DNA from: Nonomuraea montanisoli
GTDB lineage: Bacteria; Actinomycetota; Actinomycetes; Streptosporangiales; Streptosporangiaceae
DNA: 56,973 bases
Direction: 5' to 3'
NCBI RefSeq assembly: GCF_013363975.1
Contig: NZ_JABWGN010000029.1
Coordinates: forward strand, 1 to 56,973
A model generated the notes under the pieces. The model was given only the letters and a program-made list of their open reading frames with translations, had not been told where the DNA came from and searched no databases. Each line of letters starts with the position of its first letter. The stretch's first letter is position 1. This document shows positions 47,901 through 53,363 of the stretch, piece after piece. The position numbers and the translations under genes are program-made.

Positions 47901-48444
47901 GGTGGTGAGCAACCTCGGCAAGATGTTCGACCTGAACACCGGCAAGGTCGTCGGCCGCGGGTTCAACGGGGCCGGGGTGGCCATCGCGGTCAGCCCCACG
48001 GCACCGCTCCTGGCCCTCGGCTCCAGCACGGTCGAGCTGTGGGACCGCGCGCAGGGCGCCGAGCTGTCGCCCGCCATGCGCGTGGCGAGCAACGGCCAGG
48101 TCGAAGCCGTGCTGTTCAGCCACGACGGCGCCCTCATCGCCCTGATCAGCAGGTCCATCGGTGAGACGTTCGACGACGTGTACACCGCCCAGATCTGGGA
48201 CGTCGCTTCGCGGCAGAGGCTCGGCTCCTTCCCCATCGAGATCCTCGACCTGCTGGCGTTCAGCGCCGACGACCACACGCTGTACGTCTCGGGCAACAGC
48301 TCGGGGACCGTGACCGAGATCCCGGTCGACGGGAACCGCGTCGCCGAGCTGGTGTGCAAGCGCGCGCGGCGCACCATGAGCCGGGAGGAGTGGAACCAGT
48401 ACCTCAAGGGTGTGTCCTATCGCGATGTGTGCCCGGCCCTGTAG
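44914..48444 (+). CDS. Serine/threonine kinase fused to STAND-type helical region, TM segment and WD40 propeller
   Basis: 1,176 residues from GTG at 44914. Kinase (about 12-265): GRLGSGGQGVVYDA, ALKML with the Lys, VIHRDLKPDNVLL, IDFGIAR and YMAPEV. Next (about 285-455) comes a helical block known from the region after the NTPase in bacterial STAND/WD40 proteins (YGALAPDERELAAEVFLRMV, LSRPALLRAWPRLRVWVDGD), but there is no NTPase. A membrane segment lies near 460-482 (LTTVALAGLLAVALAAGGLA), then a helix, then WD40-like repeats to the C-terminus (about 530-1150). Kinase inside and propeller outside would make a receptor kinase. It sits between two CAT tRNAs. Confidence 0.9.
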   Translation: MEALIAGDPQHIGEYWLAGRLGSGGQGVVYDAYDREGRRVALKMLHAADGQAGRDRFAKEVAAAGRVASFCTARVLASDLSGSRPYIVSEYVAGPTLRQAVGQGRRFTGDDLHRLATAIATALTAVHDAGVIHRDLKPDNVLLGPDGPRVIDFGIARTVDMSLTKTGEVSGTPSYMAPEVFTGQRAGAPADVFAWGAIMVFASTGEDPFRADNLGGVMHRVLSAQPDLRGLPPRLASLVAAAMEKDPAVRPTARDLLLALVSGNASDTRGLLTAGSHAARGAFVPDAADPALGTIAEDAYGALAPDERELAAEVFLRMVAVTDDGYEAVRWALKEELLAGRSEREAQAIERILQVFSYLVTQKGDAVALSRPALLRAWPRLRVWVDGDRDGLAVLSQISSAARQWDDNGRKDGDLLQGSRLDHALTWAATGRRHITLTPQERDFLAAGTELTRRRIRRRRLTTVALAGLLAVALAAGGLAVLQSRQVAEQSRLVARQRDQAVGRQVAAEADRWRTTDPVKAMLLSVAGWRLAPDTDSRRSLTSSLTMPESAVFRDPGAKGVSATAAAVDGRTRVIAGEDGVRVYDVPSRRQTTFWKWPSGFGALPTAAALSPSGRTLVIISRNGASSWDTMTGRKLHEHAVSEGTPGVDVVFDAHESLVAVMRESTLEYLWDSRTGRSYTPSPALEADSTLAIAPSGAYVAGIGINQGGLKVIRLSDLAVDTRTPKKCGTTVAFTPDSRRLLCANGDIEEWNLATARKVPDEDRPFWQESAAEDFVGGRLRVSRDGSRMLGIDGRTIHLWDAAKGTELYTYQAEGPLDDAWLEPDGKTIRYLLDSSIITVDLGSRVSSGRLPSGYQVSAFSQDGRLIAATKDAHPVRVWDTHRLGVPMAGSEGAAGPLFDPAGKRLAAVGEDAAVSLWEVATGRRLWRHPVPQGQFVLSKTFTPDGRELVLSLAEQSERDARNELVVLAADTGRVLHRHKLTTTTGTIVATRDGTAVVSNLGKMFDLNTGKVVGRGFNGAGVAIAVSPTAPLLALGSSTVELWDRAQGAELSPAMRVASNGQVEAVLFSHDGALIALISRSIGETFDDVYTAQIWDVASRQRLGSFPIEILDLLAFSADDHTLYVSGNSSGTVTEIPVDGNRVAELVCKRARRTMSREEWNQYLKGVSYRDVCPAL

Positions 48445-48704
48445 GAGGCTCAGGCCGTTGGCGCGCGCCTGGCCCCGCTGCTACGCTGGCCCGCACTCCG
48501 GCGCGGATCAACGAGCCGCCGCCTCTCCGGACCCGCTGGAGCGATCGGCCGGTTCCCGGAATGCGGGAACGGGCTGTTGACGTTGAATTCGTCAGACCGG
48601 TGCTCCTGAGGCATACTGGGAGCACTTACCCGATCAGGTGAAGTACATATGTGCGTCACGGGTCGGGTATCCTCTACGGGCCGGGTCGTTTCACCCGGTT
48701 CAAA
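48445..48704 (+). promoter_or_regulatory. Upstream region of tRNA-Met/rpmG
   Basis: 260 bp after the kinase stop. TTGACG at 48577 and TATCCT near 48668 resemble promoter boxes but are not correctly spaced as one pair, so two promoters are possible. No gene was seen. GTTGACGTTGAATTC marks a local AT-rich step. This region must drive the stable RNA and probably rpmG. Confidence 0.4.
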
Positions 48705-48778
48705 GGCGGAGTAGCTCAGTCAGGCAGAGCAAACGGCTCATAATCGTTGTGTCGCCGGTTCAAGTCCGGCCTCCGCTA
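48705..48778 (+). tRNA. tRNA-Met upstream of rpmG
   Basis: 74 nt. The acceptor GGCGGAG pairs with CTCCGCT (first pair G-T), and the discriminator is A. Anticodon stem AACGG/TCGTT has loop CTCATAA, anticodon CAT; the T-loop is TTCAAGT. It precedes rpmG by 70 bp, the conserved tRNA-Met - rpmG order of actinobacteria. It differs in most stems from the CAT tRNA at 44770. Confidence 0.93.
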
Positions 48779-48848
48779 CTGCCCCTCCCCAGGTCGTCGA
48801 CCTGGGCATGGGTATGTCCTAGTCCCAAACGTAGAAAGGCACTCCCAC

Positions 48849-49013
48849 GTGGCTGCCACCGACGTTAGGCCGAAGATCACGCTGGCCTGCCAGGAGTGCA
48901 AGCACCGCAACTACATCACGCGGAAGAACCGGCGCAACGACCCGGATCGGCTTGAGCTGAAGAAGTACTGCCCCAACTGCCGCTGCCACCGCGCGCACCG
49001 CGAGACCCGCTAG
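48849..49013 (+). CDS. rpmG: 50S ribosomal protein L33
   Basis: 54 residues from GTG at 48849. Sequence ITLACQECKHRNYITRKNRR followed by KKYCPNCRCHRAHRETR is L33 with a zinc-binding four-Cys set (CxxC plus CxxC), the C+ form. Basic throughout. It is part of the large ribosomal subunit. It is followed by a terminator and then hadA, in an order conserved in actinobacteria. Confidence 0.97.
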   Translation: MAATDVRPKITLACQECKHRNYITRKNRRNDPDRLELKKYCPNCRCHRAHRETR

Positions 49014-49071
49014 CTCCTTCCGAGCGCGGCTCGCCAGGCAGCAGTACCACCTGGCCATACGCACCACACAC

Positions 49072-49101
49072 AACCGGCGCCCCGGATCGAGGCGCCGGTT
49101 T
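49072..49101 (+). terminator. Hairpin terminator after rpmG
   Basis: AACCGGCGCC pairs with GGCGCCGGTT across a 9-nt loop and is followed by TGTCG. It lies about 58 bp after the rpmG stop. hadAB therefore likely has its own promoter between 49105 and 49260. Confidence 0.85.
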
Positions 49102-49263
49102 GTCGTGTGCCCAGGTGGTTCCAGACAGGGCTCGGGCCTGTGCCGTGGAGGGGACGGCACAGGCACGATCCCGTCGGCAAAAACCCGGAAAAGCGACGGC
49201 GACAGCCGAACCTTGTTCTGTTAGCGTCTGCCTCGACGGCGCAGCACACGCGAGGGAGCGCAG

Positions 49264-49713
49264 ATGGCCTTGAACCGTGACTTCGTCGGACGCACATACG
49301 CGTCCAGTGCCCCGTACGAGGTCAGCCGGGTGAAGATCAGGGAGTTCGCGGCCGCCATCGGCGACGCCAACCCCATCTACCGGGACAAGGAGGCCGCCCG
49401 GGCGGCCGGGCACCCCGACGTGGTCGCGCCGCCGACGTTCCCCATCGTCTTCAGCCTCCAGGGCGGCAGCGAGGCGCTGGTGGACCCCGACCTCGGCCTG
49501 AACATCGCGATGGTCGTCCACGGCGAGCAGCGCTTCGAGTACACCCGCCCCATCCACGCCGGCGACGAGCTGGTCACCCGCGCCACGATCACCGACATCC
49601 GCAGCGCCGGCCGCAACGAGCTGATGACCATCCGCAGCGAGGTCACCACCGTGTCCGGCGAGCCGGTCTGCACCACCTACAACACGATCGTCGAGCGCGG
49701 AGGTGCGGCCTGA
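49264..49713 (+). CDS. hadA: HadA-like MaoC-type (R)-hydratase subunit
   Basis: 149 residues from ATG at 49264 with GAGGGAG upstream. A single hot-dog fold: FVGRTYASSAPYEVSRVKIR, FAAAIGDANPIYRDKEAARA and HPDVVAPPTFPIVF. The catalytic His of the MaoC motif is absent here, as is usual for the non-catalytic subunit of the heterodimer. With HadB it dehydrates 3-hydroxyacyl chains in type II fatty acid synthesis. Its stop overlaps the hadB start (TGATG). In organisms without mycolic acids the exact substrate is unclear. Confidence 0.92.
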   Translation: MALNRDFVGRTYASSAPYEVSRVKIREFAAAIGDANPIYRDKEAARAAGHPDVVAPPTFPIVFSLQGGSEALVDPDLGLNIAMVVHGEQRFEYTRPIHAGDELVTRATITDIRSAGRNELMTIRSEVTTVSGEPVCTTYNTIVERGGAA

Positions 49714-50141
49714 TGACCGCGACGGTGAAGTACGACGAGGTCGAGGTCGGCCAGGAGATCCCGGCCGCGGAGTACCGGGTGCGGCGGGTCAACCTGGTCA
49801 TGTACGCGGGCGCCTCGGGTGACTTCAACCCCATCCACTGGAACGAGCGCTTCGCCAAGGCCGTCGGGCTGCCCGACGTCATCGCGCACGGCATGTACAC
49901 GATGGCGCAGGGCGGCCGCTTCGTCACCGACTGGGCCGGCGACCCGGCCGCGGTCGTGGACTACGGGGTGCGCTTCTCGTCGATGGTGGTCGTCCCGGAC
50001 GACGACGAGGGGGCCACGATCACCGTCAGCGGCGTGGTGGAGGAGAAGCTCGACGACCAGCGGGTGGTCGTCGGCCTGACCGCCCGCGCGGACGACGCCC
50101 AGGTGCTCTCGAAGGCCCGCGCCGTCGTCCGGCTCGCCTGA
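49713..50141 (+). CDS. hadB: HadB-like MaoC dehydratase, catalytic subunit
   Basis: 142 residues from ATG at 49713, coupled to hadA. The hydratase-2 motif is intact: YAGASGDFNPIHWNERFAKA has the catalytic Asp and His, and DVIAHGMYTMAQGGRFVTDW follows. It forms the active site of the HadAB heterodimer. No HadC follows, matching the pattern in non-mycobacterial actinobacteria. murB lies about 1.3 kb downstream. Confidence 0.93.
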   Translation: MTATVKYDEVEVGQEIPAAEYRVRRVNLVMYAGASGDFNPIHWNERFAKAVGLPDVIAHGMYTMAQGGRFVTDWAGDPAAVVDYGVRFSSMVVVPDDDEGATITVSGVVEEKLDDQRVVVGLTARADDAQVLSKARAVVRLA

Positions 50142-50205
50142 GCGGCCTTCCCGGCCCGTTGACCTGCGGGCGCGATGATAGGGCGGGCGGCTTCGGGGTA
50201 GCCGT

Positions 50206-51354
50206 GTGACCATGACCGAAGCTCCGCACCACGTCACAGTCTGGCCCACGGTCCGTTCGATCCCCGTGTCCGCCGTGACCGACGGCGACCCGTCGCGACG
50301 CCTGCGTCCCCCGAGGCCGCAGGACATCGCCGGCGGCACCGGCACCGGTCGCGACACCGCCGGCGGCATCGGCACCGGCCGCGACACCGCCGGCGGCGCC
50401 CGCCCGGGCGGTCCCGGTCCGGAAGGATCCGGAGCGGGCGGTACGGGGGCGGACACCGGCGACCGTCCGTCCTCGGCCGGCCAAGGGGGGCCCGTCGCCA
50501 CCGGCGTGGGCACCGGGCGGGCGCGGCCCGCCGGGACCGGCACGGGTGGCGGCTCCGGCGGCGCCGGCTCCGGCACCGGCGAGGCGGGCACGGGCGCGCG
50601 CGGCAACCCCGCCGCGGAGTTCGGCTTCTCCGGCGACCCCGCACAGCGCGGCGTCCCCGACGACGACCTCCTCCACGCCCAGCGCCTCTGGGACGGCACC
50701 CTGGCCGCCAACCGCCTCGACGCCCTCGGCGTCAACACCGAGCGCCAGCGCGTACGCACCGAGGACATCACGACGACCGTCGGCTTCCTGGTGGACGGCC
50801 ACCCCGAGGACACCCGGCGGGCGCTCCAGTCGGTCATCGACCACACCGCCGCGCACATCCTGGCCCTGGACCTGGGCGACGTGGACGGCGCGGGCGCGGT
50901 CCTGCGCGAGCTGGCCTCGCGCCACCCGGAGCGCGTCACGGCCTGGTACGTCGAGGAGCAGCCGGAATGGCGGGGCGGCACGGCCACGTGGGGCGAGTGC
51001 CTGACCAAGCTGCTGCACCTGGACACGGCCGAGGTGTTCGTCGTCATGGAGGGCTCCGTCGCGCTGGAGGGGGACGCGATCACGCCGCTCGTCGCGGCGA
51101 TCGACGACGGCGCGGTGGCCGCCGGGTGGACGGGGCAGGAGCCGGACGGCCGGACGTGGCGCGAGACCGAGCCGGGAGAGGGCCCGAGGGACGTCCCCGC
51201 GCTCGGGGAGGAGCTGCTGGCGGTACGGAGGTCGGCCGCCCTCGGTGACGCCCCCGAGGAGACGCGTGACGGCACGGAGCTGTCCCGGAGACTGCGCGGC
51301 GTCAGGGTCGTCCCGGCCGACCGCCTGCCCGTCCGCCGCCAGCGCACCGCCTGA
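50206..51354 (+). CDS. Glycosyltransferase-like protein with a Gly-rich repeat N-terminus
   Basis: 382 residues from GTG at 50206; ATG at 50212 is the alternative. Residues about 40-140 are low-complexity Gly/Thr/Ala/Arg/Pro with a repeated unit (GTGRDTAGGIGTGRDTAGGA). Residues about 170-330 look like a degenerate GT-A (family 2) domain: TTTVGFLVDGHPEDTRRALQ, LALDLGDVDGAGAVLRELAS, HPERVTAWYVEEQPEW, LLHLDTAEVFVVMEGSVALE, standing where the DxD motif would be. Catalysis is uncertain. It sits inside a conserved housekeeping block and is divergent from neither neighbour. It may be a lineage-specific insertion. Confidence 0.68.
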   Translation: MTMTEAPHHVTVWPTVRSIPVSAVTDGDPSRRLRPPRPQDIAGGTGTGRDTAGGIGTGRDTAGGARPGGPGPEGSGAGGTGADTGDRPSSAGQGGPVATGVGTGRARPAGTGTGGGSGGAGSGTGEAGTGARGNPAAEFGFSGDPAQRGVPDDDLLHAQRLWDGTLAANRLDALGVNTERQRVRTEDITTTVGFLVDGHPEDTRRALQSVIDHTAAHILALDLGDVDGAGAVLRELASRHPERVTAWYVEEQPEWRGGTATWGECLTKLLHLDTAEVFVVMEGSVALEGDAITPLVAAIDDGAVAAGWTGQEPDGRTWRETEPGEGPRDVPALGEELLAVRRSAALGDAPEETRDGTELSRRLRGVRVVPADRLPVRRQRTA

Positions 51355-51474
51355 CCCCGCTCTGCCCGTCCGCCGCAACCGCCTGACCCCGCTCCTGCCC
51401 CGGCCTCAGAACGGCTGCTCCGTCCTGAGCCGGCCCTCTGGCGCACGGTCCGGCATCTCCTAAGCTTGTGGCCC

Positions 51475-52521
51475 ATGGAGATGCTCGCGCCGTACACCAC
51501 GCTGGGCCTGGGCGGCCCCGCCCGCCGATTCGTCGAGGCCGCCACCGCGGAGCAGGTGGTCTCCGAGGTCGCGGAGGCCGACCGGGCGGGCGGGCGGGTC
51601 CTGGTGCTCGGCGGCGGCAGCAACGTCGTCGTGGCCGACGACGGCTTCGACGGCCTGGTCGTCAAGATGGCCTCCGAGGGCGTGTCGGTCTCGCGCGACG
51701 GCGAGCAGGTGATCGTCACGGTCGAGGCGGGCGAGAGCTGGGAGCCGCTGGTCGCCCGCGCCGTGGAGGAGGGCTGGTCCGGGCTCGAATGCCTGTCCGG
51801 CATCCCCGGCCTGGTCGGCGCCACCCCCATCCAGAACGTCGGCGCGTACGGCCAGGAGGTCTCGCAGACCATCCGGTGCGTGCGCGCCTACGACCGGCGC
51901 ACCCGGCACGTGGTCGACCTGGAGGCGCGGCAGTGCGGCTTCTCCTACCGCGACAGCGCGTTCAAGCGCGACCCCGGCCGCCACGTGGTGCTCGCGGTGA
52001 CGTACGCGCTGGACGTGTCCGGCCTGTCGGCGCCCGTCGCGTACAAGGAGCTGGCCGGGCGGCTCGGCGTCGAGCCCGGCGAGCGGGTGCCGCTGGCCAG
52101 CGCCCGTGCGGCCGTGCTGGAGCTGCGCCGCTCCAAGGGCATGGTGATCGACCCGGCCGACCCCGACACCCGCAGCGCGGGCTCGTTCTTCACCAACCCG
52201 GTGCTGAGCCCCGAGGAGGCCGAGCGGCTGGAGACCCGCGCGCCCGGCCACCCCCGCTGGGGCCTGCCCGACGGTTCCGTCAAGGTGCCCGCGGCCTGGC
52301 TGATCGAGCAGGCGGGCTTCCCCAAGGGCTACTCCCGCGGCCCGGCCCGCATCTCCACCAAGCACACGCTGGCCCTGACCAACCCCACGGGCGAGGCCAC
52401 CGCGGCCGACCTGCTGGCGCTGGCCAGGGAGGTGCGCGACGGGGTGCGCGAGAAGTTCGGGGTGACGCTGGTCAACGAGCCGGTGCTGGTCGGCTGCGCC
52501 CTCGACGCCGCCCCCGAGTGA
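51475..52521 (+). CDS. murB: UDP-N-acetylmuramate dehydrogenase
   Basis: 348 residues from ATG at 51475 (an upstream TTG is unlikely). FAD-binding and MurB motifs are TTLGLGGPARRFVEAATAEQ, LVLGGGSNVVVADDGFDGLV, GLECLSGIPGLVGATPIQNV with GAYGQEVSQTI, CGFSYRDSAFK, and SAGSFFTNPVLSPEEAE with the catalytic Ser. It reduces UDP-GlcNAc-enolpyruvate to UDP-MurNAc in peptidoglycan synthesis. A TAAGCT box lies 8 nt upstream with no ribosome-binding site, so the message may be leaderless. It follows hadAB as in many actinobacteria. Confidence 0.96.
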   Translation: MEMLAPYTTLGLGGPARRFVEAATAEQVVSEVAEADRAGGRVLVLGGGSNVVVADDGFDGLVVKMASEGVSVSRDGEQVIVTVEAGESWEPLVARAVEEGWSGLECLSGIPGLVGATPIQNVGAYGQEVSQTIRCVRAYDRRTRHVVDLEARQCGFSYRDSAFKRDPGRHVVLAVTYALDVSGLSAPVAYKELAGRLGVEPGERVPLASARAAVLELRRSKGMVIDPADPDTRSAGSFFTNPVLSPEEAERLETRAPGHPRWGLPDGSVKVPAAWLIEQAGFPKGYSRGPARISTKHTLALTNPTGEATAADLLALAREVRDGVREKFGVTLVNEPVLVGCALDAAPE

Positions 52522-52576
52522 CGCGGGCCCGGAATAAGACATGCCCGGAGGCTTGTTAGAGTTCTCCGGAAACAAC

Positions 52577-52667
52577 CCGAGGGGGAGTAGTCCCAATCGC
52601 GTGATCGACACACTGGCGCTCCGGCGCCCGGTCGCGCGGGCCTGAGACGGGCGGACGAGACCTTCGG
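52577..52667 (+). ncRNA. yybP-ykoY (manganese) riboswitch aptamer
   Basis: CCGAGGG at 52577-52583 pairs with CCTTCGG at 52661-52667 as stem P1 (7 bp, one G-T wobble). Directly after the 5' arm comes GGAGTAG (52584-52590), and directly before the 3' arm comes GAGACC: both are conserved metal-site sequences of the family. A GC-rich stem with GGCGC/GCGCC lies in the middle. The ligand of the class is Mn2+. The next gene is a TMEM165/GDT1-type transporter, a known partner of this riboswitch. Confidence 0.85.
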
Positions 52668-52708
52668 CCTGGCAGTCGTGGACATGTACGTCATGCACCA
52701 AGACGCTG

Positions 52709-52739
52709 CCGGGCCGGAGTCATGCCCGGAATCTCCCCC
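52709..52739 (+). promoter_or_regulatory. Expression-platform candidate of the Mn riboswitch
   Basis: CCGGGC at 52709-52714 can pair with GCCCGG at 52724-52729. CTCCCCC at 52733-52739 is exactly complementary to GGGGGAG at 52581-52587, inside P1 and the metal-site loop. Competing pairing between these could be the switch. An ATG at 52722 falls in the loop and stem, which is one reason I prefer the TTG start at 52779. Confidence 0.55.
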
Positions 52740-52778
52740 GGGCGGCCGCTCACGGTCCGGCCGCGCGGAAGAGGACCG

Positions 52779-53345
52779 TTGGAAGCTTTCTGGATCAGTC
52801 TCGCCGTCATCTTCGTGGCGGAGCTGGGCGACAAGAGCCAGCTCATGGCGATGACGTTCGCCACCCGTTTCAGGCCCTGGCCGGTGCTGGCCGGCATCAC
52901 CCTGGCCACGGCCGTCGTCCACCTCCTCAGCGTGGCCGTCGGCGGGCTGGTGGGCGAGGCGCTGCCGGTCACGGCCATCTCGATCGTGGCCGGGATCGCG
53001 TTCCTCGGCTTCGCCCTGTGGACGCTCAGGGGCGACGAGCTGACCGAGGAGGAGTCGCAGAAGGCGCAGCGCACCACCCGCCACGCGATCATCGCCGTCA
53101 CCGTCGCGTTCTTCCTGAGCGAGCTGGGCGACAAGACCATGCTGGCCACGATCACGCTGGCCACCCAGCACGGCTGGCTGGGCACCTGGATCGGCTCCAC
53201 CGTCGGCATGGTCGCCGCCGACGCGCTGGCCATCGTGGTGGGCCGCATGCTGGGCAAGCACCTGCCGGAGAAGGCCATCAAGTACGGCGCCGCCGCCGCG
53301 TTCGCGGTGTTCGGCATCATCCTGCTGGTCGAGCCGTTCGTCTGA
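52779..53345 (+). CDS. TMEM165/GDT1 family manganese/calcium transporter
   Basis: 188 residues from TTG at 52779 (EAFWISLAVIFVAELGDKSQ), with GAGG 5 nt upstream; ATG at 52722 would add 19 Arg/Pro/Gly-rich residues. Two copies of the family motif E-x-G-D-K-(T/S) are visible: AELGDKSQL near residue 13 and SELGDKTML near 121. Each lies in a membrane segment of an inverted repeat of three segments. Members exchange Mn2+ or Ca2+ for protons. Control by the upstream yybP-ykoY aptamer supports Mn2+ export. It converges on the LAL regulator gene. Confidence 0.92.
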   Translation: MEAFWISLAVIFVAELGDKSQLMAMTFATRFRPWPVLAGITLATAVVHLLSVAVGGLVGEALPVTAISIVAGIAFLGFALWTLRGDELTEEESQKAQRTTRHAIIAVTVAFFLSELGDKTMLATITLATQHGWLGTWIGSTVGMVAADALAIVVGRMLGKHLPEKAIKYGAAAAFAVFGIILLVEPFV

Positions 53346-53346
53346 C

Positions 53347-53361
53347 CGCCGGTCCGGCGGC
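53347..53361. terminator. Small palindrome between convergent genes
   Basis: CCGCCGGTCCGGCGG is a 7-bp inverted repeat around one T in the 18-bp gap between the transporter and the LAL regulator. It is likely a bidirectional terminator, but its loop is too small for a classical hairpin without melting the inner pairs. Confidence 0.45.
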
Positions 53362-53363
53362 GG

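Noticed and set aside
44770..48778. Tandem duplication of a tRNA by a mobile element bracketing the kinase
   Set aside because: The two tRNAs differ in most stems and no integrase, transposase or attachment repeat is present.
52722..52778. N-terminal extension of the GDT1-type transporter
   Set aside because: The Arg/Pro/Gly-rich stretch overlaps the riboswitch expression platform, and the ATG at 52722 has a ribosome-binding site only 2 nt away.
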